41,281 nt of DNA. Origin: Actibacterium ureilyticum. Its GTDB lineage: Bacteria; Pseudomonadota; Alphaproteobacteria; Rhodobacterales; Rhodobacteraceae. Position numbers and translations under genes: made by a program. The stretch lies in contig NZ_NSBT01000008.1 in the NCBI RefSeq assembly GCF_002285435.1, positions 1 to 41,281 on the forward strand, given 5' to 3'. This document shows, in pieces, positions 7,620 to 16,484 of the stretch (its first letter is position 1; the number at the start of each line of letters is the position of its first letter). Below the pieces are notes generated by a model. The model did not search any database, was not told where the DNA came from, and saw nothing but the letters and a program-made list of their open reading frames with translations.

Positions 7620-9085
7620 TGCGCCGTGCGATGAGATCTCTGAGCGGCCAATTGATCCTGCTTGTGGTCGCGGCACTTGTCGTGGCCCAGGTGATCAGCC
7701 TGTTCCTGTTCGCCGACGAGCGCAGCCTTGCGATCCGTGCAGCTTTAGGATTCGAGGCCGCGGGTCGCGCAGCGAATGTCGCGCGGTTGATCGAAGAGGC
7801 CCCGCTGGATCTGCAGGACTCGATCCTTCGCGCGGCAAATTCGCCTCTGATCCGGTTCGATCTGTCGGACGCTCCGATCGTGGATCACACCGGTCATTCG
7901 GACGGCGGCATCGTGGAAGCGCGCATACGCGCCCTGATGGATGACAGCTACAGCCGGGATATTCGCGTTGAATTGCACGAGGTCGAGGGCGAGTTGCGGC
8001 CTCTTCCCAATCTCTCGGACGAGATGACAGAAATGCATCTCGCGATGATGCGCGGAGAGTTGACAGCGGTTGAAATGAACCTGTCCATCGCCATCAAGGG
8101 AGCGCGTTGGCTGAATGTCGGAACGCGGTTCGAGCGACCGCCGATCCAATGGCCTTTCTATTCGATGCTGACCTTCGGGATTTCCGCCGGACTGCTTCTG
8201 GTGGCGATCTTCTGGTTTGTAATGACGCGCCTGACGCGTCCTTTGCGGCACCTGTCGAAGGCCGCGGACCATCTTGGCCGGGGCGAAGATGTGGGCGAAT
8301 TGGCGGTCACAGGGCCGACCGAGGTCAGAGATCTGACCGTCGCATTCAACCGCATGCAACGACGGCTGACCCGGTTTGTCAGTGATCGTACACGTATGCT
8401 CGCAGCCCTTGGCCACGATTTACGCTCGCCGTTGACTGCCATGCGTGTCCGCGCGGAGCTGGTTGACGAAGAAGAGACGCGGGACAGCCTCATCGCATCG
8501 GTCGAAGAGATGCAGAGTATGGTCGAAGCGACGCTCACCTTTGCACGCGGCCTTACCGGATCCGAAGGTGCCGAAGTGGTCGATCTGCGCAATTTTCTGG
8601 ACAGCTTGTGCAGCGATATGGCGGCACACTGCACCTTTGCCCCGAGTGATGATGTTGCCGTGCGGCTTCGACCCAACGCGTTCCGAAGGGCACTGAGGAA
8701 CTTGCTTGAGAACGCCGTTCGCTACGGTGGTGCCGCAAAAGTCAGCTGGGCGACCCACGGTTCGAACCTCGTACTCAACATCGATGACAATGGGCCCGGC
8801 ATTCCCGTCGACCAGTTGGAAAAGGTCTTCGATCCGTTCTATCGCCTCGAGCAATCGAGGTCTCTGGAAACGGGCGGTTATGGGCTTGGGCTCTCAATCG
8901 CGAGGACAATCGTCCAATCCCATGGCGGCGATATCCAGCTGGTCAATCAGAACAGCGCGGGTTTGCGCGCTGTTGTCACCATCCCGTTGGATGAAACCGA
9001 ACTGATCGAAGGAGAAACAGATGAAACTGAACGCGTTGATCCTGCCGTTGCTGGCCAGCTTGCCCGCCAGCATGGCGCAGGCTGA
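7619..9085 (+). CDS. Sensor histidine kinase
   Basis: The kinase has 488 residues from the ATG at 7619, which overlaps the regulator stop; a GTG at 7616 would add one residue. Order of parts: N-terminal membrane helix (LILLVVAALVVAQVISLFLF), a periplasmic domain of about 150 residues, a second membrane helix near FGISAGLLLVAIFWFVM, a HAMP domain, the HisKA box LGHDLRSPLTAMR (H267 counted from the GTG), then an HATPase domain with NLLENAVRYGG, DDNGPGIP and GYGLGLSI. The periplasmic part has a VDHTGHSDGG segment and a Met-containing EMTEMHLAMM stretch that could bind copper; this is speculation. It overlaps the SHOCT gene by 65 bases. Confidence 0.92.
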   Translation: MRRAMRSLSGQLILLVVAALVVAQVISLFLFADERSLAIRAALGFEAAGRAANVARLIEEAPLDLQDSILRAANSPLIRFDLSDAPIVDHTGHSDGGIVEARIRALMDDSYSRDIRVELHEVEGELRPLPNLSDEMTEMHLAMMRGELTAVEMNLSIAIKGARWLNVGTRFERPPIQWPFYSMLTFGISAGLLLVAIFWFVMTRLTRPLRHLSKAADHLGRGEDVGELAVTGPTEVRDLTVAFNRMQRRLTRFVSDRTRMLAALGHDLRSPLTAMRVRAELVDEEETRDSLIASVEEMQSMVEATLTFARGLTGSEGAEVVDLRNFLDSLCSDMAAHCTFAPSDDVAVRLRPNAFRRALRNLLENAVRYGGAAKVSWATHGSNLVLNIDDNGPGIPVDQLEKVFDPFYRLEQSRSLETGGYGLGLSIARTIVQSHGGDIQLVNQNSAGLRAVVTIPLDETELIEGETDETERVDPAVAGQLARQHGAG

Positions 9086-9326
9086 TGGACCAGGCTCCTG
9101 GACGGGGCACATGTGGGGCAGTGGCTATGGCTTTATGGGCGGCTTCATGATGCTCGCCTTCTGGGGTGCGCTGATCGCATTGGTGGTGTTTCTGGTGTTC
9201 AGGCTGCGGGACAATGGCACCCGTCCCCCGGACTCGGACGCGCAGGAAGCGCTCAGGCGCCGCTTTGCAAATGGGGAAATCGACGAAGAAGAGTTCCGTC
9301 GCCGCAAAGCAACGCTCGACGAATAG
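9021..9326 (+). CDS. SHOCT-domain membrane protein
   Basis: The protein has 101 residues. It starts inside the end of the kinase gene, at an ATG preceded by AAGGAGAAACAG. An N-terminal signal-like helix (NALILPLLASLPASMAQA) is followed by a Trp/Gly/Met-rich linker (MWGSGYGFMGG), a membrane helix and a C-terminal SHOCT motif of about 30 residues (ALRRRFANGEIDEEEFRRRK). SHOCT is a short oligomerisation motif of unknown biochemical role that is common in small envelope proteins of metal islands. Its position between the two-component genes and ccmF puts it in the same transcript. Confidence 0.82.
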   Translation: MKLNALILPLLASLPASMAQADGPGSWTGHMWGSGYGFMGGFMMLAFWGALIALVVFLVFRLRDNGTRPPDSDAQEALRRRFANGEIDEEEFRRRKATLDE

Positions 9327-9391
9327 ACCCCGCCGCGGACGCCAAAGCCGTCCGACGCGACGCCCACCGACGCTGAATAGGAAAGAACGCC

Positions 9392-11392
9392 ATGGTCCCG
9401 GAAATTGGTCACTTCGCACTGGCCCTCGCACTGGCGCTTGCGCTTGTTCAGAGTGTTCTACCGATTGCAGGTGCGTCGCGTAGAAATGCCGTCTGGATGA
9501 AATCCGCCCAGGCGACGGCAATAGGACAAGTGCTGTTTGTGGCCATCGCCTTCGCAGCGCTGATGCAGGCTTTCATCGTCAGCGATTTTACCGTCAGGAA
9601 CGTCGTCGAGAACTCCCATTCGCTCAAGCCAATGCTCTACAAGGTGGCCGGGACCTGGGGCAGCCATGAGGGTTCGCTGCTGCTCTGGATCCTGATACTC
9701 GCGGTGTTCGGCGCGGGCGTCGCCTGGTTCGGATCGAACATCCCCGCCGAGACCAAGGCGCGCACCTTGTCGGTGCAGGCGTGGATCAGCGTCGGCTTCC
9801 TGTCCTTCCTGCTGCTGACGTCGAACCCCTTCGAGCGGGTGTTTCCGCCGCCGCTCGACGGCAATGACCTCAACCCGTTGCTTCAGGACATGGGTCTCGC
9901 CATGCACCCGCCGCTCTTGTATTTCGGGTATGTCGGCTTCTCCATCGTGTTTTCCTTTGCCGTTGCGGCTCTTCTGGAAGGGCGCGTCGATCCGGCCTGG
10001 GCCAGATGGGTCCGCCCGTGGACATTGGCCGCGTGGGTCAGCCTTACGGCAGGTATCGCTCTTGGATCGTGGTGGGCCTATTATGAACTGGGCTGGGGCG
10101 GCTGGTGGTTCTGGGACCCGGTCGAGAACGTGAGCTTCATGCCCTGGCTTCTGGGCACGGCGCTGCTGCATTCCGCCATCGTCACCGAAAAGCGCGACGC
10201 GTTCAAAAGCTGGACCATCCTACTTGCCATCCTGACTTTCTCGCTTTCGCTGCTCGGGACGTTCATCGTCCGGTCAGGCCTGCTTACATCCGTGCATGCC
10301 TTCGCCGTCGATCCAGAGCGCGGGCTTTACATTCTGGGTCTGCTGGCCGTGTCCATCGGTGGGTCGCTGGCGCTCTACGCCTGGCGGGCGCCCGAAATGG
10401 AGCCGGGTGGTCTGTTTCGCCCGATCAGCCGCGAGGCCGGGCTGCTCGTGAACAACCTCATTCTGGCCGCCGCTACGGGAACGGTCCTGTTCGGGACGCT
10501 TTATCCACTGATCCTGGAGGCTGTCACCGGGGACAAGATCTCGGTCGGTCCACCTTTCTTCAACGCGGCCTTCATTCCGATGATGCTGGCACTGGTCGTG
10601 TTCATGGGTCTTGGTCCATTCCTGTCGTGGAAGCGGGCTGATATCGCCGGGTTGCTCGATCGCATTCGGTTCGTGGTCGTTCTGGCGTTCATCGCAGCTT
10701 TGGCCGCATGGTATCTTCTGAACGGTGGGCCGATCATGGCCTATCTTGCCATCCTTGGCGCAGCGTGGCTGCTTTTTGCAACCCTACGGGAATGGGCGCT
10801 ACGCATCCGCCTGTTCGAGGTTCCCCTTGCAGAGAGCGCGAGACGCGCGCGCAATCTGCCACGCGCCTCTCACGGTATGACACTCGCCCATGCCGGCGTC
10901 GCTGTGTTGATGATGGGGATGATCGGCTCGACCGGATGGAAGAGTGAGGAGATCGTCTTTGCCGCCCCCGGGACCGAAGTCACGATCGCGGGGTTCGACA
11001 TCACCTTCGAAGGGGCCACACAGGTTCAAGGGCCGAACTACATCGCGGATCGCGGCACCCTTGTGGTCCGTCGGGATGGCGAGCTGGTCACGACGCTTTT
11101 CCCAGAACGCCGGTATTACCCGGTCGCGGAAAGCCAGACGACGGAGTCGGCCATCCGCTCTACATTGGCGGGTGATCTCTATACGTCGATTGCAACGCCA
11201 GCCTCCGATCAAGTGAACAACGCCGGAGCATGGACCCTTCGGATCCTCTATGAACCGCTCGTCAACCTGATCTGGATCGGCTCGATCCTGCTGGTGATCG
11301 GTGGCTGTTTGTCCTTGTCGGATCGCCGTTTGAGGGTCGGGGCGCCGCGCCGCGCCAAACAGCCAGCCAGCGATGCCGTTCCTGCCGAGTAG
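9392..11392 (+). CDS. ccmF: CcmF, cytochrome c heme lyase subunit
   Basis: The protein has 666 residues with many membrane segments, the usual size of CcmF. The signature Trp-rich periplasmic loop is present (GWGGWWFWDPVENVS, around residue 235), together with the family segments TWGSHEGSLLLW and SLLGTFIVRSGLLTSVHAFA. With CcmH and CcmI it forms the complex that ligates heme from holo-CcmE to CXXCH motifs. AGGAAAGAACGCC precedes the ATG at 9392. It starts a tight ccmF-G-H-I run. No ccmA, B, C, D or E is in the window, so heme delivery must come from genes elsewhere. Five CXXCH motifs in four cytochromes encoded 4-8 kb downstream are its likely clients. Confidence 0.95.
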   Translation: MVPEIGHFALALALALALVQSVLPIAGASRRNAVWMKSAQATAIGQVLFVAIAFAALMQAFIVSDFTVRNVVENSHSLKPMLYKVAGTWGSHEGSLLLWILILAVFGAGVAWFGSNIPAETKARTLSVQAWISVGFLSFLLLTSNPFERVFPPPLDGNDLNPLLQDMGLAMHPPLLYFGYVGFSIVFSFAVAALLEGRVDPAWARWVRPWTLAAWVSLTAGIALGSWWAYYELGWGGWWFWDPVENVSFMPWLLGTALLHSAIVTEKRDAFKSWTILLAILTFSLSLLGTFIVRSGLLTSVHAFAVDPERGLYILGLLAVSIGGSLALYAWRAPEMEPGGLFRPISREAGLLVNNLILAAATGTVLFGTLYPLILEAVTGDKISVGPPFFNAAFIPMMLALVVFMGLGPFLSWKRADIAGLLDRIRFVVVLAFIAALAAWYLLNGGPIMAYLAILGAAWLLFATLREWALRIRLFEVPLAESARRARNLPRASHGMTLAHAGVAVLMMGMIGSTGWKSEEIVFAAPGTEVTIAGFDITFEGATQVQGPNYIADRGTLVVRRDGELVTTLFPERRYYPVAESQTTESAIRSTLAGDLYTSIATPASDQVNNAGAWTLRILYEPLVNLIWIGSILLVIGGCLSLSDRRLRVGAPRRAKQPASDAVPAE

Positions 11393-11400
11393 GAGAGAAG

Positions 11401-11967
11401 ATGAAACGTCTCATTGCCGGGCTGCCGTTTATTGCGGCGGTCATATTCGGGGGTTTTTTTCTCTGGGGGCTCAATCCCGACCGGGATCCCAACGAGATCC
11501 CTTCCGTCCTGATCTCGCAACCGGCCCCGGCGTTCGACCTCGATCCCGTGCCGGGGTTGGAGACACCCGGCCTGGCCCGAAGCGATCTTGTCGGCAACGA
11601 ACGACCGGTCGTGGTCAATGTCTTTGCGTCCTGGTGCGTGCCCTGCCGCGCGGAACATGCCGTGTTGACAAGATTTGTCGAACGAGACGGCATGCGGTTG
11701 TTCGGAATAAACTACAAAGACAAACCTGAGGATGCCGTGAAGTGGCTCAATGACCTCGGCAATCCCTACGAGCGGATCGGGTCCGACCTGTCGGGCCGGA
11801 CCGGGATCGAATGGGGCCTGTCGGGCGTGCCGGAAACCTTCATCGTCGATAGCGATGGCACCGTTTTGTTTCGCTATGTCGGGCCGGTCGTGGGTCCGGA
11901 CGCCGTCGAACGGTTCACGCAAGCCCTGAAGCAGGCAGGCGCACTGCCAAATGGAGCAGGTTCATGA
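11401..11967 (+). CDS. ccmG: CcmG/DsbE thioredoxin-like protein
   Basis: The protein has 188 residues: one N-terminal membrane anchor, then a periplasmic thioredoxin fold with the redox motif WCVPC (C79 and C82) and the cis-proline segment GVPETFIVDSDG. The extra acidic/GxNYKD region typical of CcmG is present (LFGINYKDKPEDAVKWL). CcmG keeps apocytochrome CXXCH thiols or the CcmH disulfide reduced, receiving electrons from CcdA or a DsbD-type protein; both types are encoded in this window (ccdA at 38246, scsB at 13614). It begins eight bases after ccmF and overlaps ccmH by four bases. Confidence 0.94.
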   Translation: MKRLIAGLPFIAAVIFGGFFLWGLNPDRDPNEIPSVLISQPAPAFDLDPVPGLETPGLARSDLVGNERPVVVNVFASWCVPCRAEHAVLTRFVERDGMRLFGINYKDKPEDAVKWLNDLGNPYERIGSDLSGRTGIEWGLSGVPETFIVDSDGTVLFRYVGPVVGPDAVERFTQALKQAGALPNGAGS

Positions 11968-12437
11968 GACAGTTGATTTTCGCGTTTTGCATCGGGCTCC
12001 TTCCCTTTGCCGCCAATGCGGTGGAACCGGACGAAATGCTGACCGACCCGGTATTGGAACAGCGTGCGCGGGAGATTTCCAAGGATCTACGATGCGTCGT
12101 CTGTCAGAACCAGGACATCGACAGTTCGAACGCGGGTGTGGCGCGGGACTTGCGTCTGCTCGTACGCGAGCGCCTGGTCGTTGGAGACAGCGACGCGGAG
12201 GTGATCGAATACATACGGGCGCGGTACGGGGATTACGTGCTGCTGAAACCGCCTCTGGAGCCTGCGACCTACGCGCTTTGGTTCGCTCCGATCGCTTTCG
12301 TTCTGATCGGGGTTTTCGTTGGTGGCGGGCTACTGATGAGTCGGCGAAAGCAAGAGGCATTTGAAGACTTGGGCTCGGAGGATGAGAACACCGTGTCCGA
12401 AATTCTCAGGCAAAACGAAGCGGGGGATGCGTCATGA
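11964..12437 (+). CDS. ccmH: CcmH apocytochrome thiol-handling protein
   Basis: The protein has 157 residues, with a signal peptide (LIFAFCIGLLPFAANA), the family motif LRCVVCQNQDI (C44 and C47) and a C-terminal membrane helix (LWFAPIAFVLIGVFVGGG). CcmH acts with CcmF and CcmI to reduce or present the apocytochrome thiols for heme attachment. The ATG overlaps the end of ccmG (ATGA), and the stop overlaps ccmI the same way, which shows translational coupling. The length is that of the short, non-fused CcmH/CycL form, consistent with a separate ccmI. Confidence 0.94.
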   Translation: MRQLIFAFCIGLLPFAANAVEPDEMLTDPVLEQRAREISKDLRCVVCQNQDIDSSNAGVARDLRLLVRERLVVGDSDAEVIEYIRARYGDYVLLKPPLEPATYALWFAPIAFVLIGVFVGGGLLMSRRKQEAFEDLGSEDENTVSEILRQNEAGDAS

Positions 12438-13585
12438 TCTGGGGTATTTTCGTTCTTTTGACGCTGGTCGCAATCGGAATTGTCCTCTACCCGCTGCTGC
12501 TGTCCAAATCGAACACTCTCACCAGAGGGGATGCGGTACCGGCGATCCTCGCCGATCAGATGCGGGAAATCCAACGAGACATGGACCGCGGTTTGATTTC
12601 TGAACAGGAAGCTCAAGCGGCCAGACTCGAGATCAAGAAACGGATCCTCGCGACGACCCGCAATTCGGAAGAAAAAGCCGGATCATCCCGTAATGGTGGC
12701 AGAGTCACTCTCGTTGTCGCGGCGGTCCTCGCGCCGGTTATTGCCGCGGGCTACTATCTGACGATGGGATCGCCGGAGGTTCCTTCAATGGCCTTCGCTG
12801 CCCGTGCAGAGGAGCGGGCACAGACTGATGAAGTGACGGCGCTGGCAATACAACTTCGCGAAAGGCTTGTATCCGATCCGACCGGCGGCCCTAGCGAAGG
12901 GTGGATGCTGTTGGGCCAGACCTATCAGCGCATGGGCAGAGCAGCCGATGCCGTCGAAGCCTTCGAAGTCGTTGCCGAACGGGAGGATGCCACCTCCGCG
13001 ACATTCTCCATGCTGGCAGAGGCTGTCGCGGTTGCCAATGACGGCGTTGTTATTCCACGGGCGAAATTGGCCATTGATCGCGCTTTGGACCTTGACCCAT
13101 CCAATCCTGCGGCAACCTACTTCGAGTCTCTGTATTACTTTCAGCAAGAAGAGACGCGTAAGGCCTACGATCTGCTTGTTTCACGACTGAATCAGGAAGA
13201 GGCTTACGTTCCCTGGATGGAGACCTATGCAGCGCAGATCAACCGGATTGCAGCGGCAGCTGACCTTCCGGTCGTCAATCTACCCAGCGGGCCGACGTCG
13301 CAACCAGGCCCGAGTGCCGCAGATGTCGCGGCGGCGTCGGAGATGAATGACGCGGATCGCGCGGAGTTCATCCGATCGATGGTCTCGCGGCTGGCCGAGC
13401 GTCTTGAGGATGAACCGGACGATCTGGATGGTTGGATGCGGCTGGCAAATGCCTATACCGTCCTTCAGGAGCCCGATCGCGCCGTTGAGGCCTACCGCAA
13501 GGCTGAAGCGCTGTTGGAGCAGCAGCCCGCCAGTGATCCTCGGCGTGCGGCGGTCCGTGCCGCGCTTGAGCGGCTCGGCGGCTGA
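12434..13585 (+). CDS. ccmI: CcmI TPR apocytochrome chaperone
   Basis: The protein has 383 residues. Two N-terminal membrane helices (IWGIFVLLTLVAIGIVLYPL and a second near VTLVVAAVLAPVIAAGYYL) flank a cytoplasmic loop with the family motif ILADQMREIQRDMDRGLIS. The periplasmic part carries TPR repeats such as GWMLLGQTYQRMGRAADAVE and GWMRLANAYTVLQEPDRAVE. CcmI binds the C-termini of apocytochromes and hands them to CcmFH. It is the last gene of the run and is convergent with scsB, 28 bases away. Confidence 0.93.
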   Translation: MIWGIFVLLTLVAIGIVLYPLLLSKSNTLTRGDAVPAILADQMREIQRDMDRGLISEQEAQAARLEIKKRILATTRNSEEKAGSSRNGGRVTLVVAAVLAPVIAAGYYLTMGSPEVPSMAFAARAEERAQTDEVTALAIQLRERLVSDPTGGPSEGWMLLGQTYQRMGRAADAVEAFEVVAEREDATSATFSMLAEAVAVANDGVVIPRAKLAIDRALDLDPSNPAATYFESLYYFQQEETRKAYDLLVSRLNQEEAYVPWMETYAAQINRIAAAADLPVVNLPSGPTSQPGPSAADVAAASEMNDADRAEFIRSMVSRLAERLEDEPDDLDGWMRLANAYTVLQEPDRAVEAYRKAEALLEQQPASDPRRAAVRAALERLGG

Positions 13586-13613
13586 CTACTGCTCGGTGTC
13601 CCGGTCGAGCAGG

Positions 13614-15743
13614 TCACTCCTGTCCGGCAACCTTTGCGGAAACATCCCGACCACTGGCTTGCGCCAAGGCGTTCATCACGTCCTCGGTTTTTAGCAATTC
13701 GGACAGCACAATGCCGTTCGGTGCCGATGGTCCGTAGACGGCATTGAAGGGGATGCCGTATCTGCCGAAACTCTCAAGGTAGCGGGAAATGCGCGTGTCC
13801 GGGCGTGTCCAATCTGCCTGCATCGCCGTGACTCCAGGCGCTTCAAGCGCGCTCCGGACTGGCTCCCGATCGATGATAAGTGTCTTGTTCGCTTTGCAAG
13901 TCAGACACCAGTCAGCGGTCACATCGACAAAAACGACCTCTCCTGCGGACACGCGTTTCGCTATTTCCGAACGATCAAATGCGATCCAAGCCATTGCCAA
14001 CTGCGGCGTCGAACGCGCAGGTGCTGATTGCTGCAAGAGAGGACCTGCGGCAATGGCCAGGACAAGGCTGGCTATGGCAATAGACCACCTGAATTGGGAC
14101 TGCACATTCGGGAGAGATAGTATCAGAACGGCGAGACCGGACAACGCCGCGACCGCGATGACAGACGCAAGCCCGGCGACACCGTCGAGCACCCAGAACA
14201 GCCACACGGCGGTTGCAAGCAACAAAACCCCCATGACGCTTTTGATGATCAGCATCCATCGACCAGGCTTGGGCATGAATGCGACCAGACGCGGGAACGC
14301 GGCGATGACGAGATAGGGCAGGGCGAGGCCGAGCCCGAGGCTCGTAAAGACGATGAGGATGTCCACGCCACGCCCGGCCAAAGCAAAGGCCACCGCGGTG
14401 CCGAGGAACGGTGCCGAACAAGGCGTCGCCATGACGGCACCGAACATGCCAGTGAAAAAGTCGGCGGAATACCCGTTGCGTCCTCCGGCCCCTGCAAGCC
14501 GCGTCTGCATGCCGTGTGGAAGGGCGAACTCGAACGCTCCGAACAGATTTGCCGAAAAGACGAGCAGGACAGCGATCATCGCCGCAAGAAACAGCGGGCT
14601 TTGAAACTGCAAACCCCACCCGACGCTGAGGCCTGCCGTCTGGAGCGCCCAGAGGACGAGCGCCAGACCCCACATGAACGTCATGATGCCGGCGCTGGCA
14701 GCGACGAAACCGAACCGGACACGGGTTGTGTCGTGATCGGTGTGTTTGAGCACAGACGACACCTTGATGGACAGCACCGGCAGCACGCAGGGCATCACAT
14801 TCAGGATCAATCCGCCCAGCAGCGCGATCGCGGCAATCCAGATCAGTTCCATCATGTCCGGTGTCGTGGCGGCCAGTTCAAAGGGTGGTGCTATTCCTTG
14901 CGCCACGCGATCCGCGATGATCGTGAAGGCCCGGTTCTCGCCGTCGGTGACGGTAATCGACGGAGCCACTGTCACATCCGTATTCGACGAGAGGATCGGC
15001 AAGCGCGCCCAAAGCAAACGATCCTCTTCTCCCAAACGGATATCGGGTTTGCCAAGCGCAACACCCATACCCAGTTCGGGAAACACATCCGGCGACTGGA
15101 GTGGTTCATCGACGCGAAGGCTGACGATCAACTCCGTGAGGTCTTCGTCGATGAAGGCATTTGCCTCGCTGACGCCGCTCGTCTTGGCCCCTTCGGGGAC
15201 GCGCTCGGAAAACGTACCGATCAGCCCAGCCGAAGTGCTGTCGATGACGTTGCCCCGTCCGAGGCGAAGTGACAGGTCAAACTCTTCCGGGACACAGACA
15301 TTGGAGCACACCAGCAGTTTGACCTGCGCGGAAAGAGTCACAGGTGCGCCGGGATCTTTGAGCGTTATGCGCAGCGGAAAGACGACTTCACCCGCATAAC
15401 CAAAATTTTCGATGCCGAAGGCGGTGAAGCGCGTCGGGGCGGGCCACATGAATTCGACATCTGCGACGTTTTCGGAACCGCTCCATTCGACCGAAGGCGG
15501 TATTCCCACCTCGCCCGCCGACCGCCAATAGGTCTTCCAGTTTTCGTTCAGTTGAAGGTGAAGCCCGGCTGACAGAGTCTGTGTGTTCTCGGGAACGCCG
15601 TCCTGTACACTAATGAGATGCGCGGTGAGTGGCGCGCTCTGGTATTCAGCAGAGGTTGCTGCCGCGACACTTCCAGAGACAACGGCCAGGAGCACGAAGG
15701 GAATAAGCAAAACCCGTCGCAGGATCAAAAGGCAATCGATCAA
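13614..15743 (-). CDS. scsB: ScsB/DsbD-family thiol-disulfide reductant transporter
   Basis: The protein has 709 residues. It starts at a TTG (15743) with AAGGAAG nearby; no closer ATG fits the signal sequence. Parts in order: signal peptide, a DsbD-alpha/ScsB-type N-terminal domain with the pair CSNVCVPEEF, an eight-helix membrane domain with NVMPCVLPVLSIK and TPCSAPFLGT, and a C-terminal thioredoxin domain with DWCLTCK near residues 612-617. It carries cytoplasmic electrons into the periplasm to reduce thiol proteins, probably the ScsC-like protein at 21334 and CcmG. In Salmonella, scs genes were named for suppression of copper sensitivity. It is the third gene of a CueR-promoted operon. 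Confidence 0.93.
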   Translation of the reverse strand: MIDCLLILRRVLLIPFVLLAVVSGSVAAATSAEYQSAPLTAHLISVQDGVPENTQTLSAGLHLQLNENWKTYWRSAGEVGIPPSVEWSGSENVADVEFMWPAPTRFTAFGIENFGYAGEVVFPLRITLKDPGAPVTLSAQVKLLVCSNVCVPEEFDLSLRLGRGNVIDSTSAGLIGTFSERVPEGAKTSGVSEANAFIDEDLTELIVSLRVDEPLQSPDVFPELGMGVALGKPDIRLGEEDRLLWARLPILSSNTDVTVAPSITVTDGENRAFTIIADRVAQGIAPPFELAATTPDMMELIWIAAIALLGGLILNVMPCVLPVLSIKVSSVLKHTDHDTTRVRFGFVAASAGIMTFMWGLALVLWALQTAGLSVGWGLQFQSPLFLAAMIAVLLVFSANLFGAFEFALPHGMQTRLAGAGGRNGYSADFFTGMFGAVMATPCSAPFLGTAVAFALAGRGVDILIVFTSLGLGLALPYLVIAAFPRLVAFMPKPGRWMLIIKSVMGVLLLATAVWLFWVLDGVAGLASVIAVAALSGLAVLILSLPNVQSQFRWSIAIASLVLAIAAGPLLQQSAPARSTPQLAMAWIAFDRSEIAKRVSAGEVVFVDVTADWCLTCKANKTLIIDREPVRSALEAPGVTAMQADWTRPDTRISRYLESFGRYGIPFNAVYGPSAPNGIVLSELLKTEDVMNALAQASGRDVSAKVAGQE

Positions 15744-15800
15744 GATACCTGCTTCCTTCCCATATTTTCCGCAGATTTCGCCAGGACGGCGGAAATTGCG

Positions 15801-16025
15801 TCAAAGTCCACCTGTGGCAAAACCCTGACGACCGTCCGCACAGACAATTCGCGCAACGCCAGTCGCAGAAGATGAAAGGGTTCGACACCCATCCGGCAGA
15901 AGGTCTGACGCTTGCTTCGTGGACACGATAGCCTTCAGATCTAGGCAGTCTGCAAGGCTTCCCGCGCAACCTCCAAGTAATGTAACCATCAACAGCAATA
16001 CGAATACCTTTGCTTTCCCTCGCAC
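15801..16025 (-). CDS. Small lipoprotein of unknown function
   Basis: The product has 74 residues from a GTG at 16025, which is one base past the stop of the upstream DUF2933-like gene and is preceded by AGG. The signal ends in a lipobox LLGGC. The mature part, about 54 residues, has three more cysteines (DCLDL, DGCRT, IVCAD). I recognise no family. Its location between the DUF2933-like gene and scsB suggests an envelope thiol or copper role. It could be a small disulfide substrate of the Scs/Dsb system. Confidence 0.65.
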   Translation of the reverse strand: MRGKAKVFVLLLMVTLLGGCAGSLADCLDLKAIVSTKQASDLLPDGCRTLSSSATGVARIVCADGRQGFATGGL

Positions 16026-16026
16026 A

Positions 16027-16329
16027 TCACTGCCTGTTGCGGGCGACGCTAGGAATCACGGAACTTATGGGCTCGGGCGCTTCCTCGATAGTATCGTTTG
16101 CCTTGTCGGAATGGCACGATTTCCCCATGAATCTATGCATCACAAGATGCGCTCCAACGCACAACAGGAGCGGGGCGAAAGCCGATGCATTGCCCCACAT
16201 ACCCGCAAGCGTTCCGCCAGCGAGAAAAAAACCGATCACGGGCAACAGCATCACAATGCAACACGCCATCATTCCGTAATGCATGAGCTTGTCTGTAATC
16301 GGCTTATTCTTGGGATTTTCGTCGTCCAT
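16027..16329 (-). CDS. DUF2933-like small membrane protein
   Basis: The product has 100 residues with two hydrophobic segments (YGMMACCIVMLLPVIGFFLAG and ASAFAPLLLCVGAHLVMH). The segment ending LLLCVGAHLVMHRFMG resembles the short DUF2933 family found beside copper and other metal genes; the assignment is by eye. The His/Met/Cys content is consistent with metal contact. It is the first gene of the operon with the small lipoprotein and scsB, and has a CueR-type promoter about 30 bases upstream. Confidence 0.72.
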   Translation of the reverse strand: MDDENPKNKPITDKLMHYGMMACCIVMLLPVIGFFLAGGTLAGMWGNASAFAPLLLCVGAHLVMHRFMGKSCHSDKANDTIEEAPEPISSVIPSVARNRQ

Positions 16330-16357
16330 GACACCCTCTTTGTCTCGTTCCTGGCGT

Positions 16358-16388
16358 CATTTGCGACCCTCCAGCAGGGTAAGGTCAA
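16358..16388 (-). promoter_or_regulatory. CueR-type MerR promoter of the DUF2933-lipoprotein-scsB operon
   Basis: On the minus strand: -35 TTGACC (16388-16383), a 19-bp spacer TTACCCTGCTGGAGGGTCG and -10 CAAATG (16363-16358). The spacing fits MerR-family activation, but the half-sites are less symmetric than at copA. A proposed response-regulator box abuts it on the upstream side. Confidence 0.75.
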
Positions 16389-16389
16389 G

Positions 16390-16409
16390 GATACAAATGG
16401 ATACACTTC
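16390..16409 (-). promoter_or_regulatory. Proposed response-regulator box 3
   Basis: On the minus strand the sequence is GAAGTGTATCCATTTGTATC, very close to the box at 6802. It ends one base before the -35 of the scsB operon promoter, the usual place for an activator site. It also lies 76 bases upstream of the plus-strand L,D-transpeptidase start, so it might serve either operon. Confidence 0.55.
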
Positions 16410-16484
16410 TCGCGGCCTTGTCAGGTTGCCTGATGCCGGGTCTCCCGTAAAAGACATGTACAAACCGTAGGCTAGGAGTGTGTC

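Noticed and set aside
6846-7676. A 276-codon minus-strand open frame over the response regulator
   Set aside because: Antisense to a textbook receiver and winged-helix protein; no family features of its own.
13591-13610. Inverted repeat GCTCG/CGAGC between ccmI and scsB as a terminator
   Set aside because: The stem is only five bases with a ten-base loop and no T-run. Too weak to call, although a terminator is expected there.
16430-16460. GTTTGTACATG half-site before L,D-transpeptidase copy 1 as another regulator box
   Set aside because: Only one TGTA half-site is present at this place, with no partner at ten-base spacing.
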